From Agromyces aurantiacus (GTDB lineage: Bacteria > Actinomycetota > Actinomycetes > Actinomycetales > Microbacteriaceae): a stretch of DNA of 64,000 nucleotides. A model generated the notes under the pieces. That model saw nothing but the letters and a program-made list of their open reading frames with translations, was not told the DNA's origin and made no database searches. The first letter of the stretch is position 1. The number at the start of each line of letters is the position of its first letter. Below, one piece after another: positions 8,057 through 18,370 of this stretch. The stretch is taken from the NCBI RefSeq assembly GCF_016907355.1, contig NZ_JAFBBW010000001.1, positions 3,720,001-3,784,000 of the forward strand, given 5' to 3'. Position numbers and translations under genes: made by a program.

Positions 8057-9433
8057 GTGTCGACGACGACCATTCCCAGCACCACCGCCACCCCGGCCGC
8101 GCCCGCCATCCGCGCCACCGTCTCGGGCGTCGCGCCCGCCGCGGCCGACGAGCTCGACCCCGAGGAGCGCCTCTCGCGCGCCGAGATCGAGGCGCTCCAG
8201 CTCGAGCGCCTGCAGTGGACCGTGCGCCACGCCTACGAGAACGTGCCGCTGTACCGCCGCAAGTTCGACGAGCACGGCGTGCACCCCGACGACATCCAGA
8301 CCCTCGCGGATGTCGCGAAGCTGCCGTTCACGACCAAGGCCGACCTGCGCGAGACCTACCCCTTCGGCATGTTCGCGGTGCCGATGGAGCGCGTCGCGCG
8401 CATCCACGCCTCGTCGGGCACGACCGGCCGGCCGACGGTCGTGGGCTACACGCACGGCGACCTCGACCGCTGGGCCTCGCTCATCGCGCGCTCGCTGCGT
8501 GCGAGCGGCGTGCGCCCCGGCATGAAGGTGCACAACGCGTACGGCTACGGCCTCTTCACGGGCGGCCTCGGCGCGCACGCCGGCATCGAGAAGCTCGGGG
8601 CGACCGTGATCCCGATGTCAGGCGGCCAGACGGCGCGCCAGGTGCAGCTCATCCGCGACTTCGAGCCCGACGCGATCATGTGCACGCCGAGCTACCTGCT
8701 CACGATCGCCGACGCCATGGAGGAGGCGGGCATCGACCCGCGGTCCACGTCGCTCAAGGTCGCGATCCTCGGCGCCGAGCCGTGGACCAACGAGATGCGC
8801 CGCCGCATCGAGGAGAAGCTCGGCATCGACGCCGTCGACATCTTCGGCCTCAGCGAGGTCATGGGCCCCGGCGTCGCGAACGAGACGGTCGAGACGAAGG
8901 ACGGTCCGCACGTCTGGGAGGACCACTTCCTGCCCGAGGTCATCGACGGCGAGACGGGCGAGCCGCTGCCCGACGGCGAGAAGGGCGAGCTCGTCTTCAC
9001 GTCGCTGACGAAGGAGGCGTTCCCGGTCATCCGCTACCGCACGCGCGACCTGACCCGCCTGCTGCCCGGCACCGCGCGACCCGGCATGCGCCGCATCGAG
9101 AAGATCACGGGCCGCAACGACGACATGATCATCCTGCGCGGCGTCAACGTCTTCCCGACGCAGATCGAGGAGCTCGTGCTCGAGATCGAGCACCTGACGC
9201 CGCACTTCATCCTCGAGCTCACGCGCACGGGTCACATGGATGACATGACCGTCCGCATCGAGCGCCACCCCGACCTGCCCGTCGACGCCTGCCAGGCCGC
9301 CACGGTCGTGCTCGCGGGCAAGATCAAGGAGTTCATCGGCTCGTCGGTGAAGGTCAAGCTCGAGGAGCCGGGCGCGCTGCCGCGCAGCGAGGGCAAGTAC
9401 AAGCGGGTCTACGACCTCCGCGAGCCCCGCTGA
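8057..9433 (+). CDS. paaK: Phenylacetate-CoA ligase
   Basis: A 458-residue AMP-forming ligase that activates phenylacetate to phenylacetyl-CoA, the first committed step. It carries the P-loop SSGTTGRPTVVGYT, NAYGYGLFTGGLGAHAG, the adenylate-binding FGLSEVMGPG and the C-terminal hinge TGRNDDMIILRGVNVFPTQIE, in standard order. It starts at GTG 8057 with GGGAG 6 nt upstream. The N-terminal 35 residues are a low-complexity Thr/Ala/Pro extension. It lies between paaI and the TetR gene. Confidence 0.97.
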   Translation: MSTTTIPSTTATPAAPAIRATVSGVAPAAADELDPEERLSRAEIEALQLERLQWTVRHAYENVPLYRRKFDEHGVHPDDIQTLADVAKLPFTTKADLRETYPFGMFAVPMERVARIHASSGTTGRPTVVGYTHGDLDRWASLIARSLRASGVRPGMKVHNAYGYGLFTGGLGAHAGIEKLGATVIPMSGGQTARQVQLIRDFEPDAIMCTPSYLLTIADAMEEAGIDPRSTSLKVAILGAEPWTNEMRRRIEEKLGIDAVDIFGLSEVMGPGVANETVETKDGPHVWEDHFLPEVIDGETGEPLPDGEKGELVFTSLTKEAFPVIRYRTRDLTRLLPGTARPGMRRIEKITGRNDDMIILRGVNVFPTQIEELVLEIEHLTPHFILELTRTGHMDDMTVRIERHPDLPVDACQAATVVLAGKIKEFIGSSVKVKLEEPGALPRSEGKYKRVYDLREPR

Positions 9434-9449
9434 TGCGAGACTGAGGGGG

Positions 9450-10070
9450 ATGTCGGAGAACGCGAACGGGGCGCAGCGGCGCGGGCGCCCGGGATACGAC
9501 CAGCAGGGGATCCTCGAGATCGCCGTCGCCGCGTTCAACGAGTACGGGTACGACGCCACGTCGATGGGCGTGCTCGCCGACCGGCTCAAGCTGTCGAAGT
9601 CGGCGATCTACCACCACTTCGCATCGAAGGACGAGATCCTCGACCGCGCGCTCGACCAGGCGCTGAGCTCGCTCGAGCGCGTCATCGACGAGGCCGAGGC
9701 ATCCGGCGGGACCGCGGCCGATCGGCTCGACCACGTGCTGCGCGGTGCGGTGCACGTGCTCGTCGCCGAGTTGCCGTCGGTGACCCTGCTGCTGCGCGTG
9801 CGCGGCAACACCGAGGTGGAGCGCAACGCGCTCGCCCGTCGTCGCGCGTTCGACCGCCGCGTGACCGAGCTCGTGTCGGCCGCGCAGGCCGAGGGCACGC
9901 TCCGCAGCGACATCGACGTGCGCGTGGTCGAGCGCCTCCTCTTCGGCATGATCAACTCGATCGTCGAGTGGTACCGCCCCGGCGGGCGCGAGGACGCCGC
10001 ACGGCTGGCCGACGACGTGATCGCGGTCGCGCTCGACGGGCTCCGCGTGCCGTCCCCGGCGGTGGAGTAG
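9450..10070 (+). CDS. paaR: TetR-family repressor of phenylacetate degradation (PaaR-like)
   Basis: A 206-residue TetR-family regulator with the helix-turn-helix at about residues 22-55 (YDATSMGVLADRLKLSKSAIYHHFASKDEIL) and an all-helical ligand-binding domain after it. It is the third gene of the paaIK operon, 16 bp after paaK. Actinobacterial PaaR proteins sense phenylacetyl-CoA; here the two matching palindromes at 7482 and 18280 are the obvious targets. Function is inferred from family and neighbourhood. Confidence 0.85.
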   Translation: MSENANGAQRRGRPGYDQQGILEIAVAAFNEYGYDATSMGVLADRLKLSKSAIYHHFASKDEILDRALDQALSSLERVIDEAEASGGTAADRLDHVLRGAVHVLVAELPSVTLLLRVRGNTEVERNALARRRAFDRRVTELVSAAQAEGTLRSDIDVRVVERLLFGMINSIVEWYRPGGREDAARLADDVIAVALDGLRVPSPAVE

Positions 10071-10077
10071 CCCGCGG

Positions 10078-10320
10078 CTACGGGCACGCGACGCACGGCT
10101 CGGCACCGCGCCGCGCCGGCGCGGTGCGCGCGCCCGTCTCGCTCGACCGCAGTCGTGCGGCCCACGCGCGGAACCCGCGAGGCGCGACCGCGGGCGACGC
10201 GGCCGCCGCGCCATCCGCCCGCCGCTCTGCCACGAGGCGCCGCCGCTCGAGCTCGACCGCGATCCGGTCGTCGTGCGCCTCGCGAAGGTGGGGGAAGCTG
10301 AACTCCGAGATCTGCATCAT
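10078..10320 (-). CDS. Small Arg/Ala-rich protein of unknown function
   Basis: An 80-residue open frame, convergent with the TetR gene (7-bp gap). It starts at either of two adjacent ATGs (10315-10320) and is preceded by GGAAGGAA at a suitable distance. The N-terminus is MMQISEFSFPHLREAHDDRI, followed by an amphipathic Glu/Arg helix; the C-terminal half is Ala/Arg-rich and low complexity. There is no membrane segment or known domain. I believe similar short proteins (FxFPxLREAHDDRI start) occur in related Microbacteriaceae, but cannot confirm this here. Role unknown. Confidence 0.6.
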   Translation of the reverse strand: MMQISEFSFPHLREAHDDRIAVELERRRLVAERRADGAAAASPAVAPRGFRAWAARLRSSETGARTAPARRGAEPCVACP

Positions 10321-10495
10321 TCCGGTTCCTTCCTGTGGTGCGATCAGCCTGCTCGCTGAGGTGCGTGCCGGGCATCGGGCGGATGCCCTATTCCCGACCG
10401 TGTCGGCGGCCGGGAACAGGGCCCGGCCTGAGGATGCACGAGTCCGACGCGGTCCTCCCCGGGCGACTGTCAGCGGCGTCGACCAGAGTGGAGGC

Positions 10496-12598
10496 ATGAC
10501 CTCGACCACCGCGCCCGCCGACACCCGCGCCGAGGCGCTCGCCGCGCTGCGCGAGCTGGTCGGTCGCGACGACGCCAAGTTCCACGACGGGCAGTACGAG
10601 GCCATCTCAGCCCTCGTCGACGGGCGGCGGCGGGCCCTCGTCGTGCAGCGCACCGGATGGGGCAAGTCGGCGGTGTACTTCGTCGCGACCCTGCTGCTGC
10701 GCCGACGCGGCGACGGACCGACCGTGCTCGTCTCGCCGCTGCTCGCGCTGATGCGCGACCAGATCGCCGCGGCCGAGCGCGCCGGGGTGCGTGCGGTCGC
10801 GATCAACTCGACCAATCCCCACGAGTGGGCCGACGTGCAGCAGCGACTCGCCGACGACGAGGTCGACGTGCTGCTCGTCTCACCCGAGCGGCTGAACAAC
10901 CCGTCGTTCCGCGAGCAGCAGCTGCCGGCGCTCGTGCGGCGCATCGGCCTGCTCGTGGTCGACGAGGCGCACTGCATCAGCGACTGGGGCCACGACTTCC
11001 GGCCCGACTACCGCCGCTTGCGCGACCTCATCGCCGAGATCCCGGCCGGCGTGCCCGTGCTCGCCACCACGGCCACCGCGAACAGCCGCGTGGTGGCGGA
11101 TGTCGCCGAGCAGCTCGGCCACGGCGACGACGTGCTGACGATCCGGGGGCCGCTCGCGCGCACGTCGCTCCGGCTCGGGGTGCTGCGCCTGCCCGACGCG
11201 CCGACACGCCTCGCGTGGCTGCTCAGCCACCTCGGCGACCTGCCCGGCTCGGGCATCATCTACACGCTCACCGTGTCGGCCGCGAACGACACCGCGCGGC
11301 TGCTGCGCGAGCGCGGCCACGACGTGCGCGCGTACACGGGCCAGACCGACCCCGACGAGCGCGAGGAGTCCGAGCGGCTGCTCAAGCGCAACGAGGTGAA
11401 GGCCCTCGTCGCCACGAGCGCGCTCGGCATGGGCTTCGACAAGCCCGACCTCGGCTTCGTGGTGCACCTCGGCGCGCCCTCCTCGCCCGTCGCCTACTAC
11501 CAGCAGGTCGGCCGCGCGGGCCGGTCGAGCGAGAGCGCCGACGTGCTGCTGCTGCCCGGCCCGGAAGACCGGGCGATCTGGCACTACTTCGCCACCGCGT
11601 CGATGCCCGATGAGGAGCGTGCGCAGCGCGTGATCGCCGAGCTCTCCGACGTGCCGCTGTCGACGCCCGCGCTCGAGGCGCGGGTCGACCTCCGCCGGAC
11701 CCCTCTCGAGCTGCTGCTCAAGGTGCTCGACGTCGACGGGGCCGTCCGCCGCGTGCAGGGCGGATGGGTCGCCACGGGCGAACCGTGGGTGTACGACGCC
11801 GACCGCTACGCCCGCATCGCGGAGGCGCGCGAGGCCGAGCAGCAGCACATGATCGAGTACGAGACGACCGACGGATGCCGCATGGAGTTCCTCCAGCGAT
11901 CCCTCGATGACGCGACCGCCGCGCCGTGCGGCCGGTGCGACACCTGCGCGGGGGCCTGGTATCCCACGGCGCTCGCCGCGGGCGCGGCCGACGCCGCGGC
12001 CGGCGCGCTCGACCGCGTCGGCGTGCCGATCGAGCCGCGCCGCGCCTGGCCGACCGGCGCCGACCGGCTCGGCGTGCCCGTGAAGGGCCGCCTCACGCCG
12101 GGCGAGCAGGCGGCCGAGGGGCGGGCGCTCGCGCGGCTGACCGACCTCGGCTGGGGCGGCACCCTGCGCGAGCTGTTCGCCGCCGGCGCCCCCGACGGCC
12201 CGGTGCCGCCGCAGGTCATGGCGGCGTGCGTGCGCGTGCTCGCCGACTGGGGCTGGGACGAGCGGCCGGTCGCCGTGGCATCCGTGCCGTCGCGCTCGCG
12301 CCCGCAGCTGGTCGACTCGCTCGCGCGCGGGCTCGCCGAGGTCGGGCGGCTGTCCTACCTCGGCGCGCTCGCGCTCGTCGACGGCGGCCCGACCGGGGCG
12401 CCGGGCGGCAACAGCGCGTTCCGGCTCGCCGGCGTCTGGAACCGGTTCTCGGCCGACGGCCTCGACGTGCCGGCAGGCCCGGTACTGCTCGTCGACGACC
12501 TCGCCGACAGCCGCTGGACCCTCACGATCGCCGCCCGCGCGCTCCGGCAGGCGGGCGCGACCGCCGTGCTGCCCTTCGCGCTCGCGCTGCGCGGCTGA
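10496..12598 (+). CDS. RecQ-family ATP-dependent DNA helicase with C-terminal phosphoribosyltransferase-like domain
   Basis: A 700-residue superfamily-2 helicase. It has the Q-motif region FHDGQYEAISALV, Walker A TGWGKS (53-58), DEAH box DEAHCISDWGHDFRPDY (from 156), the ATTATAN motif III region and motif VI QQVGRAGRS. The RecQ zinc-binding cysteines are present (CRMEF and CGRCDTC). After about residue 500 it lacks a recognisable HRDC domain. Instead it ends in a phosphoribosyltransferase-like module with the PRPP-type strand VLLVDDLADSRWTLTIAAR (about 663-682). The helicase part is DNA repair or recombination machinery; the role of the fused domain is unknown. The start is ATG 10496 with a GGAGG-type site. 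It is transcribed alone from a 175-bp upstream spacer. Confidence 0.9.
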   Translation: MTSTTAPADTRAEALAALRELVGRDDAKFHDGQYEAISALVDGRRRALVVQRTGWGKSAVYFVATLLLRRRGDGPTVLVSPLLALMRDQIAAAERAGVRAVAINSTNPHEWADVQQRLADDEVDVLLVSPERLNNPSFREQQLPALVRRIGLLVVDEAHCISDWGHDFRPDYRRLRDLIAEIPAGVPVLATTATANSRVVADVAEQLGHGDDVLTIRGPLARTSLRLGVLRLPDAPTRLAWLLSHLGDLPGSGIIYTLTVSAANDTARLLRERGHDVRAYTGQTDPDEREESERLLKRNEVKALVATSALGMGFDKPDLGFVVHLGAPSSPVAYYQQVGRAGRSSESADVLLLPGPEDRAIWHYFATASMPDEERAQRVIAELSDVPLSTPALEARVDLRRTPLELLLKVLDVDGAVRRVQGGWVATGEPWVYDADRYARIAEAREAEQQHMIEYETTDGCRMEFLQRSLDDATAAPCGRCDTCAGAWYPTALAAGAADAAAGALDRVGVPIEPRRAWPTGADRLGVPVKGRLTPGEQAAEGRALARLTDLGWGGTLRELFAAGAPDGPVPPQVMAACVRVLADWGWDERPVAVASVPSRSRPQLVDSLARGLAEVGRLSYLGALALVDGGPTGAPGGNSAFRLAGVWNRFSADGLDVPAGPVLLVDDLADSRWTLTIAARALRQAGATAVLPFALALRG

Positions 12599-12630
12599 GC
12601 CGGGCATGATGGCCGCGAGGGGGAACCATC

Positions 12631-13011
12631 ATGATCGAACTGCTGGACGACCTGCCGTCCGACGTCATCGGCTTCCGGGCCGTGGGCACCGTCACGGCCT
12701 CGGACTACCGTGAGGTGCTCGATCCCGCGATCGACGCGGCAGCGGCGTCCTCGGGCAAACTCGACCTGGTCTTGGTGATCGACGACGAGTTCGACCACTA
12801 CTCGCTGGGCGCGATGATGGAGGACGCCAAGCTGCTCGGGCGCCCGCTCTCGATCTGGGACCGCGCCGCGTTCGTCACCGACCGCGACGTGCTCACGGGC
12901 ATCGCCGTCGCCTTCGGCGGACTCGTGCCCGGCGAATTCCGGGTGTTCCCGCTCGACCGCCTCGACGAGGCGATCGCCTGGGTCGGGAAGGGCGCCGCGG
13001 CACGCTCGTGA
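12631..13011 (+). CDS. SpoIIAA/STAS-like domain protein
   Basis: A 126-residue protein matching the SpoIIAA-like family: MIELLDDLPSDVIGFRAVGTVTASDYREVLDPAID, then LDLVLVIDDEFDHYSLGAMMEDAKL, then the final strand-helix FRVFPLDRLDEAIAWV. Such proteins have a STAS-like fold; biochemical roles are poorly known. It is 32 bp after the RecQ-like helicase on the same strand, with GGGG before the ATG, and probably has its own ribosome site. Confidence 0.8.
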   Translation: MIELLDDLPSDVIGFRAVGTVTASDYREVLDPAIDAAAASSGKLDLVLVIDDEFDHYSLGAMMEDAKLLGRPLSIWDRAAFVTDRDVLTGIAVAFGGLVPGEFRVFPLDRLDEAIAWVGKGAAARS

Positions 13012-13036
13012 CGCCGTGGGCCGGGCCGGATCCGGT

Positions 13037-13117
13037 GGTCGAGTAGCGAGCGCAGCGAGCGTATCGAGACCTCCGCGGTCTCGCTACACGGCCTCCTCCG
13101 TCGGCGGCTACTCGACC
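13037..13117. repeat. Palindromic repeat family A, inverted pair overlapping the paaZ 3' end
   Basis: Two inverted units: 13037-13071 (from GGTCGAGTAGCGAGCGCAGC to CGTATCGAGACC) and a diverged inverse 13077-13117. The outer arms GGTCGAGTAGC and GCTACTCGACC pair perfectly (11 bp). The right unit supplies the last codons and the TAG stop of paaZ, so it probably also serves as the paaZ terminator hairpin. It is related to copies at 5188 and 6408. Confidence 0.85.
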
Positions 13118-15186
13118 CCCGCAGGCACCGGCGCCGGCTCCTTCGCCACGAGCGTGAGCACGTCGTAGGTCGCGACGATCTCGTCCTTCTGGTTCTTCAG
13201 CACCGCGTCCCAGCGCACCTCGCCGTACTCGTCGGTCTCACGCGGCGAGATCTCCTTCGCCGTGAGCTCGACGCGGATCGAGTCGCCCGGCGAGACGGGC
13301 GTGATGAACCGCAGGTTCTCGAGCCCGTAGTTCGCGAGCACCGGGCCGGGCGCGGCATCCACGAACAGGCCCGCCGCCCACGACACGAGCAGGTACCCAT
13401 GCGCCACGCGGCCGGGGAAGAACGGGTTCGCGGCCGCGGCCGCCTCGTCCATGTGCGCGTAGAACGTGTCGCCGGTGAAGTTCGCGAACGTCTCGATGTC
13501 CTCGAGCGTGACCGTCCGCGGCTCGGAGGCGACCTGGTCGCCGATCCGCAGCTCGGCGAGCGACTTGCGGAACGGGTGCGGCTCCCCCGCAGCCTGGTAG
13601 GGCCGCGCCTCGGCACCCGAGTGCCACACGCCGGTCAGCGCGGTGAGCATCGCGGGCGAGCCCTGCACGGCGGTGCGCTGCATGTAGTGCTTGACGGCAC
13701 GCATCCCGCCGAGCTCCTCGCTGCCGCCCGCGCGACCCGGTCCGCCGTGCACGAGGTGCGGCACGGGCGAGCCGTGACCGGTCGACGAACGCGCGTCGTC
13801 GCGGTCGAGGAACAGCAGGCGCCCGTTCATGGGCGCGATGCCCGTGGCGAGCGCGACCGCGACCTCGGGGTCGTGGGTCGCGACGCTCGTCACGAGCGAG
13901 CCGCCGCCGCGCGCGACGAGGTCGACGGCCTGGTCGAGCGAGTCGTAGGCGATGACGGATGCCACGGGGCCGAACGCCTCGACCTCGTGCACCGCCGGCG
14001 CGGTGGCATCCGTGAATTTCAGCAGCATGGGCTGCACGAACGCGCCCTCGGCTTCGACGCCCGACGGCGGCTCGGTGGAGCCGATGACGAGCTCACCGCC
14101 GGCCTCCTGCAGGCGGCGCACCTGGCGCAGCACCTCGTCGCGCTGCCCGGTCGAGGCGAGCGGGCCCATGGTGATGCCCTCGGTGCGCGGGTCGCCGACC
14201 ACCACGCGCTCGGCGAGGCGGGCGCGCACCGCGTCGATGACCGCGTCGACGGATGCGGCCGGCACGATCGCCCGACGGATCGCGGTGCACTTCTGGCCGG
14301 CCTTCGAGGTCATCTCGACGACGAGCTGCTTCACGTACGCGTCGAACTCGGGCGTCTCGGGCGTGGCATCCGTGCCCAGGACCGACGCGTTGATCGAGTC
14401 GGTCTCGCTCGAGAACCGCACCCCGCCGGTCTGCACCGAGTCGTGGGCGCGGAGCCGCTCGGCGGTCGAGGCCGACCCGGTGAACGCGACGAGGTCGCCG
14501 AGCTTCAGGTGGTCGAACAGGTCGGGCACGCTGCCCGACACGAGTTGCAGCGAGCCCGCCGGCAGCAGGCCCGACTCCACGAGGATGCGCACGTACGCCT
14601 CGGTGAGGTAGCCGGTGGGCGTCGCGGGCTTCACGACCGTCGGCACGCCCGCGAGGAACGCCGGAGCGAACTTCTCCAGGGAGCCCCACACGGGGAAGTT
14701 GAACGCGTTGATCTGCACGGCGACGCCGGGCAGGCGCGTGTACACGTGGCGGCCGATGAACGAGCCGTCCTTCGAGAGCGGCTCGACCGGCCCGTCGACG
14801 AGCACCTTCGCGTTCGGCAGCTCGCGGCGGCCCTTCGACGAGTAGGTGAAGAGCACGCCGATGCCCCCGTCGATGTCGACCCACGAGTCGCGCTGGGTCG
14901 CGCCCGTGCGCGCCGACAGCTCGTACAGCTCGGCCTTCCGCTCCGTGAGGGCGAGCGCCATCTGCTTGAGCAGGAGCGCGCGCTGGTGGAACGTGAGGTC
15001 GCCGAGCGAGCGCTGGCCGACCGTGCGGGCGTGCTCGAGCACGGCGCCGAGGTCGAGCCCCTCGGTCGAGACGCGCGCGACGAGCTCGCCGGTCGAGGCG
15101 TCGCGCACCTCGGCGGCGGATGCCGCGGCGTCGGCGCCGGGGGTCCACCACGCGTCGCGCACGTAGCTGGGCAGGATCTCGGTCAT
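13108..15186 (-). CDS. paaZ: Bifunctional oxepin-CoA hydrolase / 3-oxo-5,6-dehydrosuberyl-CoA semialdehyde dehydrogenase
   Basis: A 692-residue fusion of an N-terminal aldehyde dehydrogenase (about 1-520) and a C-terminal MaoC-type hot-dog hydratase (about 550-685). Dehydrogenase residues visible are Glu in RFSSETDS (E261) and Cys in KAGQKCTAI (C300). The hydratase motif is NFTGDTFYAHMDEAAAAANP, followed by HGYLLVS. PaaZ opens the oxepin ring and oxidises the resulting aldehyde. The start is the third possible ATG (15186): AGGAG lies 9 nt before it, and the longer frames would translate the ribosome site itself. The stop codon falls inside a palindromic repeat. Confidence 0.96.
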   Translation of the reverse strand: MTEILPSYVRDAWWTPGADAAASAAEVRDASTGELVARVSTEGLDLGAVLEHARTVGQRSLGDLTFHQRALLLKQMALALTERKAELYELSARTGATQRDSWVDIDGGIGVLFTYSSKGRRELPNAKVLVDGPVEPLSKDGSFIGRHVYTRLPGVAVQINAFNFPVWGSLEKFAPAFLAGVPTVVKPATPTGYLTEAYVRILVESGLLPAGSLQLVSGSVPDLFDHLKLGDLVAFTGSASTAERLRAHDSVQTGGVRFSSETDSINASVLGTDATPETPEFDAYVKQLVVEMTSKAGQKCTAIRRAIVPAASVDAVIDAVRARLAERVVVGDPRTEGITMGPLASTGQRDEVLRQVRRLQEAGGELVIGSTEPPSGVEAEGAFVQPMLLKFTDATAPAVHEVEAFGPVASVIAYDSLDQAVDLVARGGGSLVTSVATHDPEVAVALATGIAPMNGRLLFLDRDDARSSTGHGSPVPHLVHGGPGRAGGSEELGGMRAVKHYMQRTAVQGSPAMLTALTGVWHSGAEARPYQAAGEPHPFRKSLAELRIGDQVASEPRTVTLEDIETFANFTGDTFYAHMDEAAAAANPFFPGRVAHGYLLVSWAAGLFVDAAPGPVLANYGLENLRFITPVSPGDSIRVELTAKEISPRETDEYGEVRWDAVLKNQKDEIVATYDVLTLVAKEPAPVPAGVE

Positions 15187-15328
15187 CGTGTTCTTCTCCT
15201 CGTTCATGCCTGGGTGCTCCACGCCCCTGCGCCGGTTGCACGCCCGTTGCGCCGGCCCGGGTGGCGCGGCGCACGCCGAGGTGGCGCGCCGGGCGTGCCG
15301 GCCGCGGGCGCCGCACCGCGGGACCGCA

Positions 15329-16237
15329 TCACTGCGCGTCCCACAGGTAGAAGCCCTCGCCGGTCTTGCGGCCGAGCTTGCCCTCGGCCACCATGCGGCG
15401 GAGCAGGGCGGGCGGTTCGAATCGGTCGCCGAGCTCGCCCGCGAGGTACTCGGCGATGCCGAGCCGCACGTCGAGTCCGACGAGGTCGGTGAGCTTGAGC
15501 GGGCCCACCGGGTGCTTGTAGCCGAGCGTCATGGCCGCGTCGATGTCCTCGGCGGAGGCCACGCCCTCCTCGAGCATGCGGATCGCCTCGAGGCCGAGCG
15601 CGACGCCGAGCCGGCTCGACGCGAAGCCCGGCGCGTCGTGCACGATGATCGGCGTCTTCGCGATGGCCTGCACCCAGCCGCGCGCCTCCTCGACGAGCGC
15701 GCCGTCGGTCTGCGTGCCGCGCACGACCTCGACGAGCGCCGACGCCGGCACGGGGTTGAAGAAGTGCAGGCCGAGGAACCGCTTCGGGCGCTCGAGCCGC
15801 CCGGCGAGCTCGTCGATCGAGATCGACGACGTGTTCGACGCGAGCGCGGCATCCGCTGCCAGCACCGCCTCGACGCGGGTCAGGGCGTCGAGCTTGAGGT
15901 CGAGGTCCTCGGGGACCGCCTCGACGACGAGCCCCGCCCCGCCGAACCCGTCGACGTCGGTCGCGACCGCGAGCCGGGCGCCGAGCGCCTCGGCGGTCTC
16001 GCCGGTCGTGCCGCGGGCGACGGATGCCGCGACCGAGTCGAGCACGCGCGTGCGCGCCGCCTCGGCGGCCACGTCGTCGCGTTCGACCACGGTCACGTGC
16101 GACCCCGCGAGCAGGAACGCGTGCGCGATGCCCGCGCCCATGCGCCCGCCGCCGAGCACGCCGACGCGTTCCGGGGCGTGATGCGCGGGCCGGGATGCGG
16201 CGGGCGGCCGTGTCTCGGAGCCGGTCGTGTCGGTCAT
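15329..16237 (-). CDS. paaH: 3-hydroxyacyl-CoA dehydrogenase (3-hydroxyadipyl-CoA dehydrogenase)
   Basis: A 302-residue NAD-dependent dehydrogenase. It has a Rossmann motif VGVLGGGRMGAGIA (about 25-38), the active-site HFFNPVPA with catalytic His, ASNTSSISI, and the C-terminal GYKHPVGPLKLTDLVGLD dimerisation region. Length matches PaaH-type single-domain enzymes. It acts near the end of the lower phenylacetate pathway. The ATG overlaps the stop of paaF (ATGA), placing it in the operon paaJ-paaF-paaH-(paaZ). A 142-bp spacer to paaZ contains GC-rich repeats but no gene. Confidence 0.93.
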   Translation of the reverse strand: MTDTTGSETRPPAASRPAHHAPERVGVLGGGRMGAGIAHAFLLAGSHVTVVERDDVAAEAARTRVLDSVAASVARGTTGETAEALGARLAVATDVDGFGGAGLVVEAVPEDLDLKLDALTRVEAVLAADAALASNTSSISIDELAGRLERPKRFLGLHFFNPVPASALVEVVRGTQTDGALVEEARGWVQAIAKTPIIVHDAPGFASSRLGVALGLEAIRMLEEGVASAEDIDAAMTLGYKHPVGPLKLTDLVGLDVRLGIAEYLAGELGDRFEPPALLRRMVAEGKLGRKTGEGFYLWDAQ

Positions 16238-16997
16238 TCCGCGCTCCTCTTCGCTCGCTTCTCCAGGAACTCCGTCATGCGGCGGTGCTTCTCGGGGCTC
16301 TCGAAGAGCACGGCCTGCTCCTCGAGGTCGACACGCGGGTGATCGGCCCGCGGCGCCCGCAGCACGCGCTTGGTCGCGATGGTCGCGGCGCGATCGTTCC
16401 GCGCGATGCGGTCGGCGATCGCGTGCGCCTCGGCGAGCAGCTCGCCGACCGGATGGACCGACGTGACGAGTCCGATCGAGAGCGCCTCGGCCGCGTCGAC
16501 GATGCGACCGGTGAGCAGCAGCTCGGCGGCGCGCGCCTCGCCGACGATCTCGCGGAGCCGCCAGGTGGCGCCGGCCGCCGGGATGATGCCGAGGCCCGTC
16601 TCGGGGTTGCCGAACTTCGCTCCGGGCGTGGCGATGCGGATATCGGCGGCGAACGCGAGCTCGGCGCCGCCGCCGAGCGCCCAGCCGTCGATCGCCGCGA
16701 TCACGGGCATCGGCAGCTCGTTGACGCGCACGAACGCGTTCGCGTTGATGCCCGCGAGCGCGTCGGCCGCGCGGCGGTCGCGCAGCTGCGCGATGTCGGC
16801 GCCCGAGGCGAACACGCCGCCCGCGCCCGTGAGGATGAGCGTGCGCGGCTCGGCCTCGAGCTCCTCGGACAGCGCGTGCAGCGCGTCGATCGTCGCCTGG
16901 TCGATCGCGTTGCGCTTGTCGGGGCGGTTCAGGGTCGCGACGACGCGATCGTCGCGGCGCTCGACGAGGAGCGGCGTGGCCGCGGCATCCGCCTGGC

Positions 16998-17001
<4 letters not shown>
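16234..17001 (-). CDS. paaF: Enoyl-CoA hydratase (2,3-dehydroadipyl-CoA hydratase)
   Basis: A 255-residue crotonase with both catalytic glutamates: GGGAELAFAADIRIA and FGNPETGLGIIPAAGAT. It is therefore a true hydratase, unlike the PaaG-like protein at 2536-3309. FASGADI forms the oxyanion region. Its length equals that of E. coli PaaF. The start is ATG 16999-17001 overlapping the paaJ TGA; the open frame continues 16 codons further into paaJ without support. It hydrates 2,3-dehydroadipyl-CoA for paaH. Confidence 0.9.
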
Positions 17002-18200
<1,199 letters not shown>

Positions 18201-18279
18201 GGGGTCACTCCTGACTGCGTCGTCTGGAACCTCGCCCGCCAGCGTATCGACGGGTCGCGGCATCCGCTCGGGGCCGATT

Positions 18280-18303
18280 TCAAAACCGACCGTTCAGTCA
18301 GTA
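18280..18303. promoter_or_regulatory. TetR-type operator upstream of paaJ (probable PaaR site 2)
   Basis: The core ACCGACCGTTCAGTCAGT (18285-18302) differs from the paaA/paaI operator core by two C/T changes only. It is in the promoter region of paaJ-paaF-paaH, about 80 bp before the start codon. The shared site indicates co-repression of both halves of the pathway by the PaaR-like protein. Confidence 0.75.
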
Positions 18304-18370
18304 AGTATGCCCAACGGATGGCGCGGACGCCAGTCGGGCGCCCGGCGCCGCAGCCGCGGGGCTCCGCAGA

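Noticed and set aside
15187..15328. A small gene in the paaZ-paaH spacer
   Set aside because: Only short GC-rich repeats; no start codon with a ribosome site in any frame.
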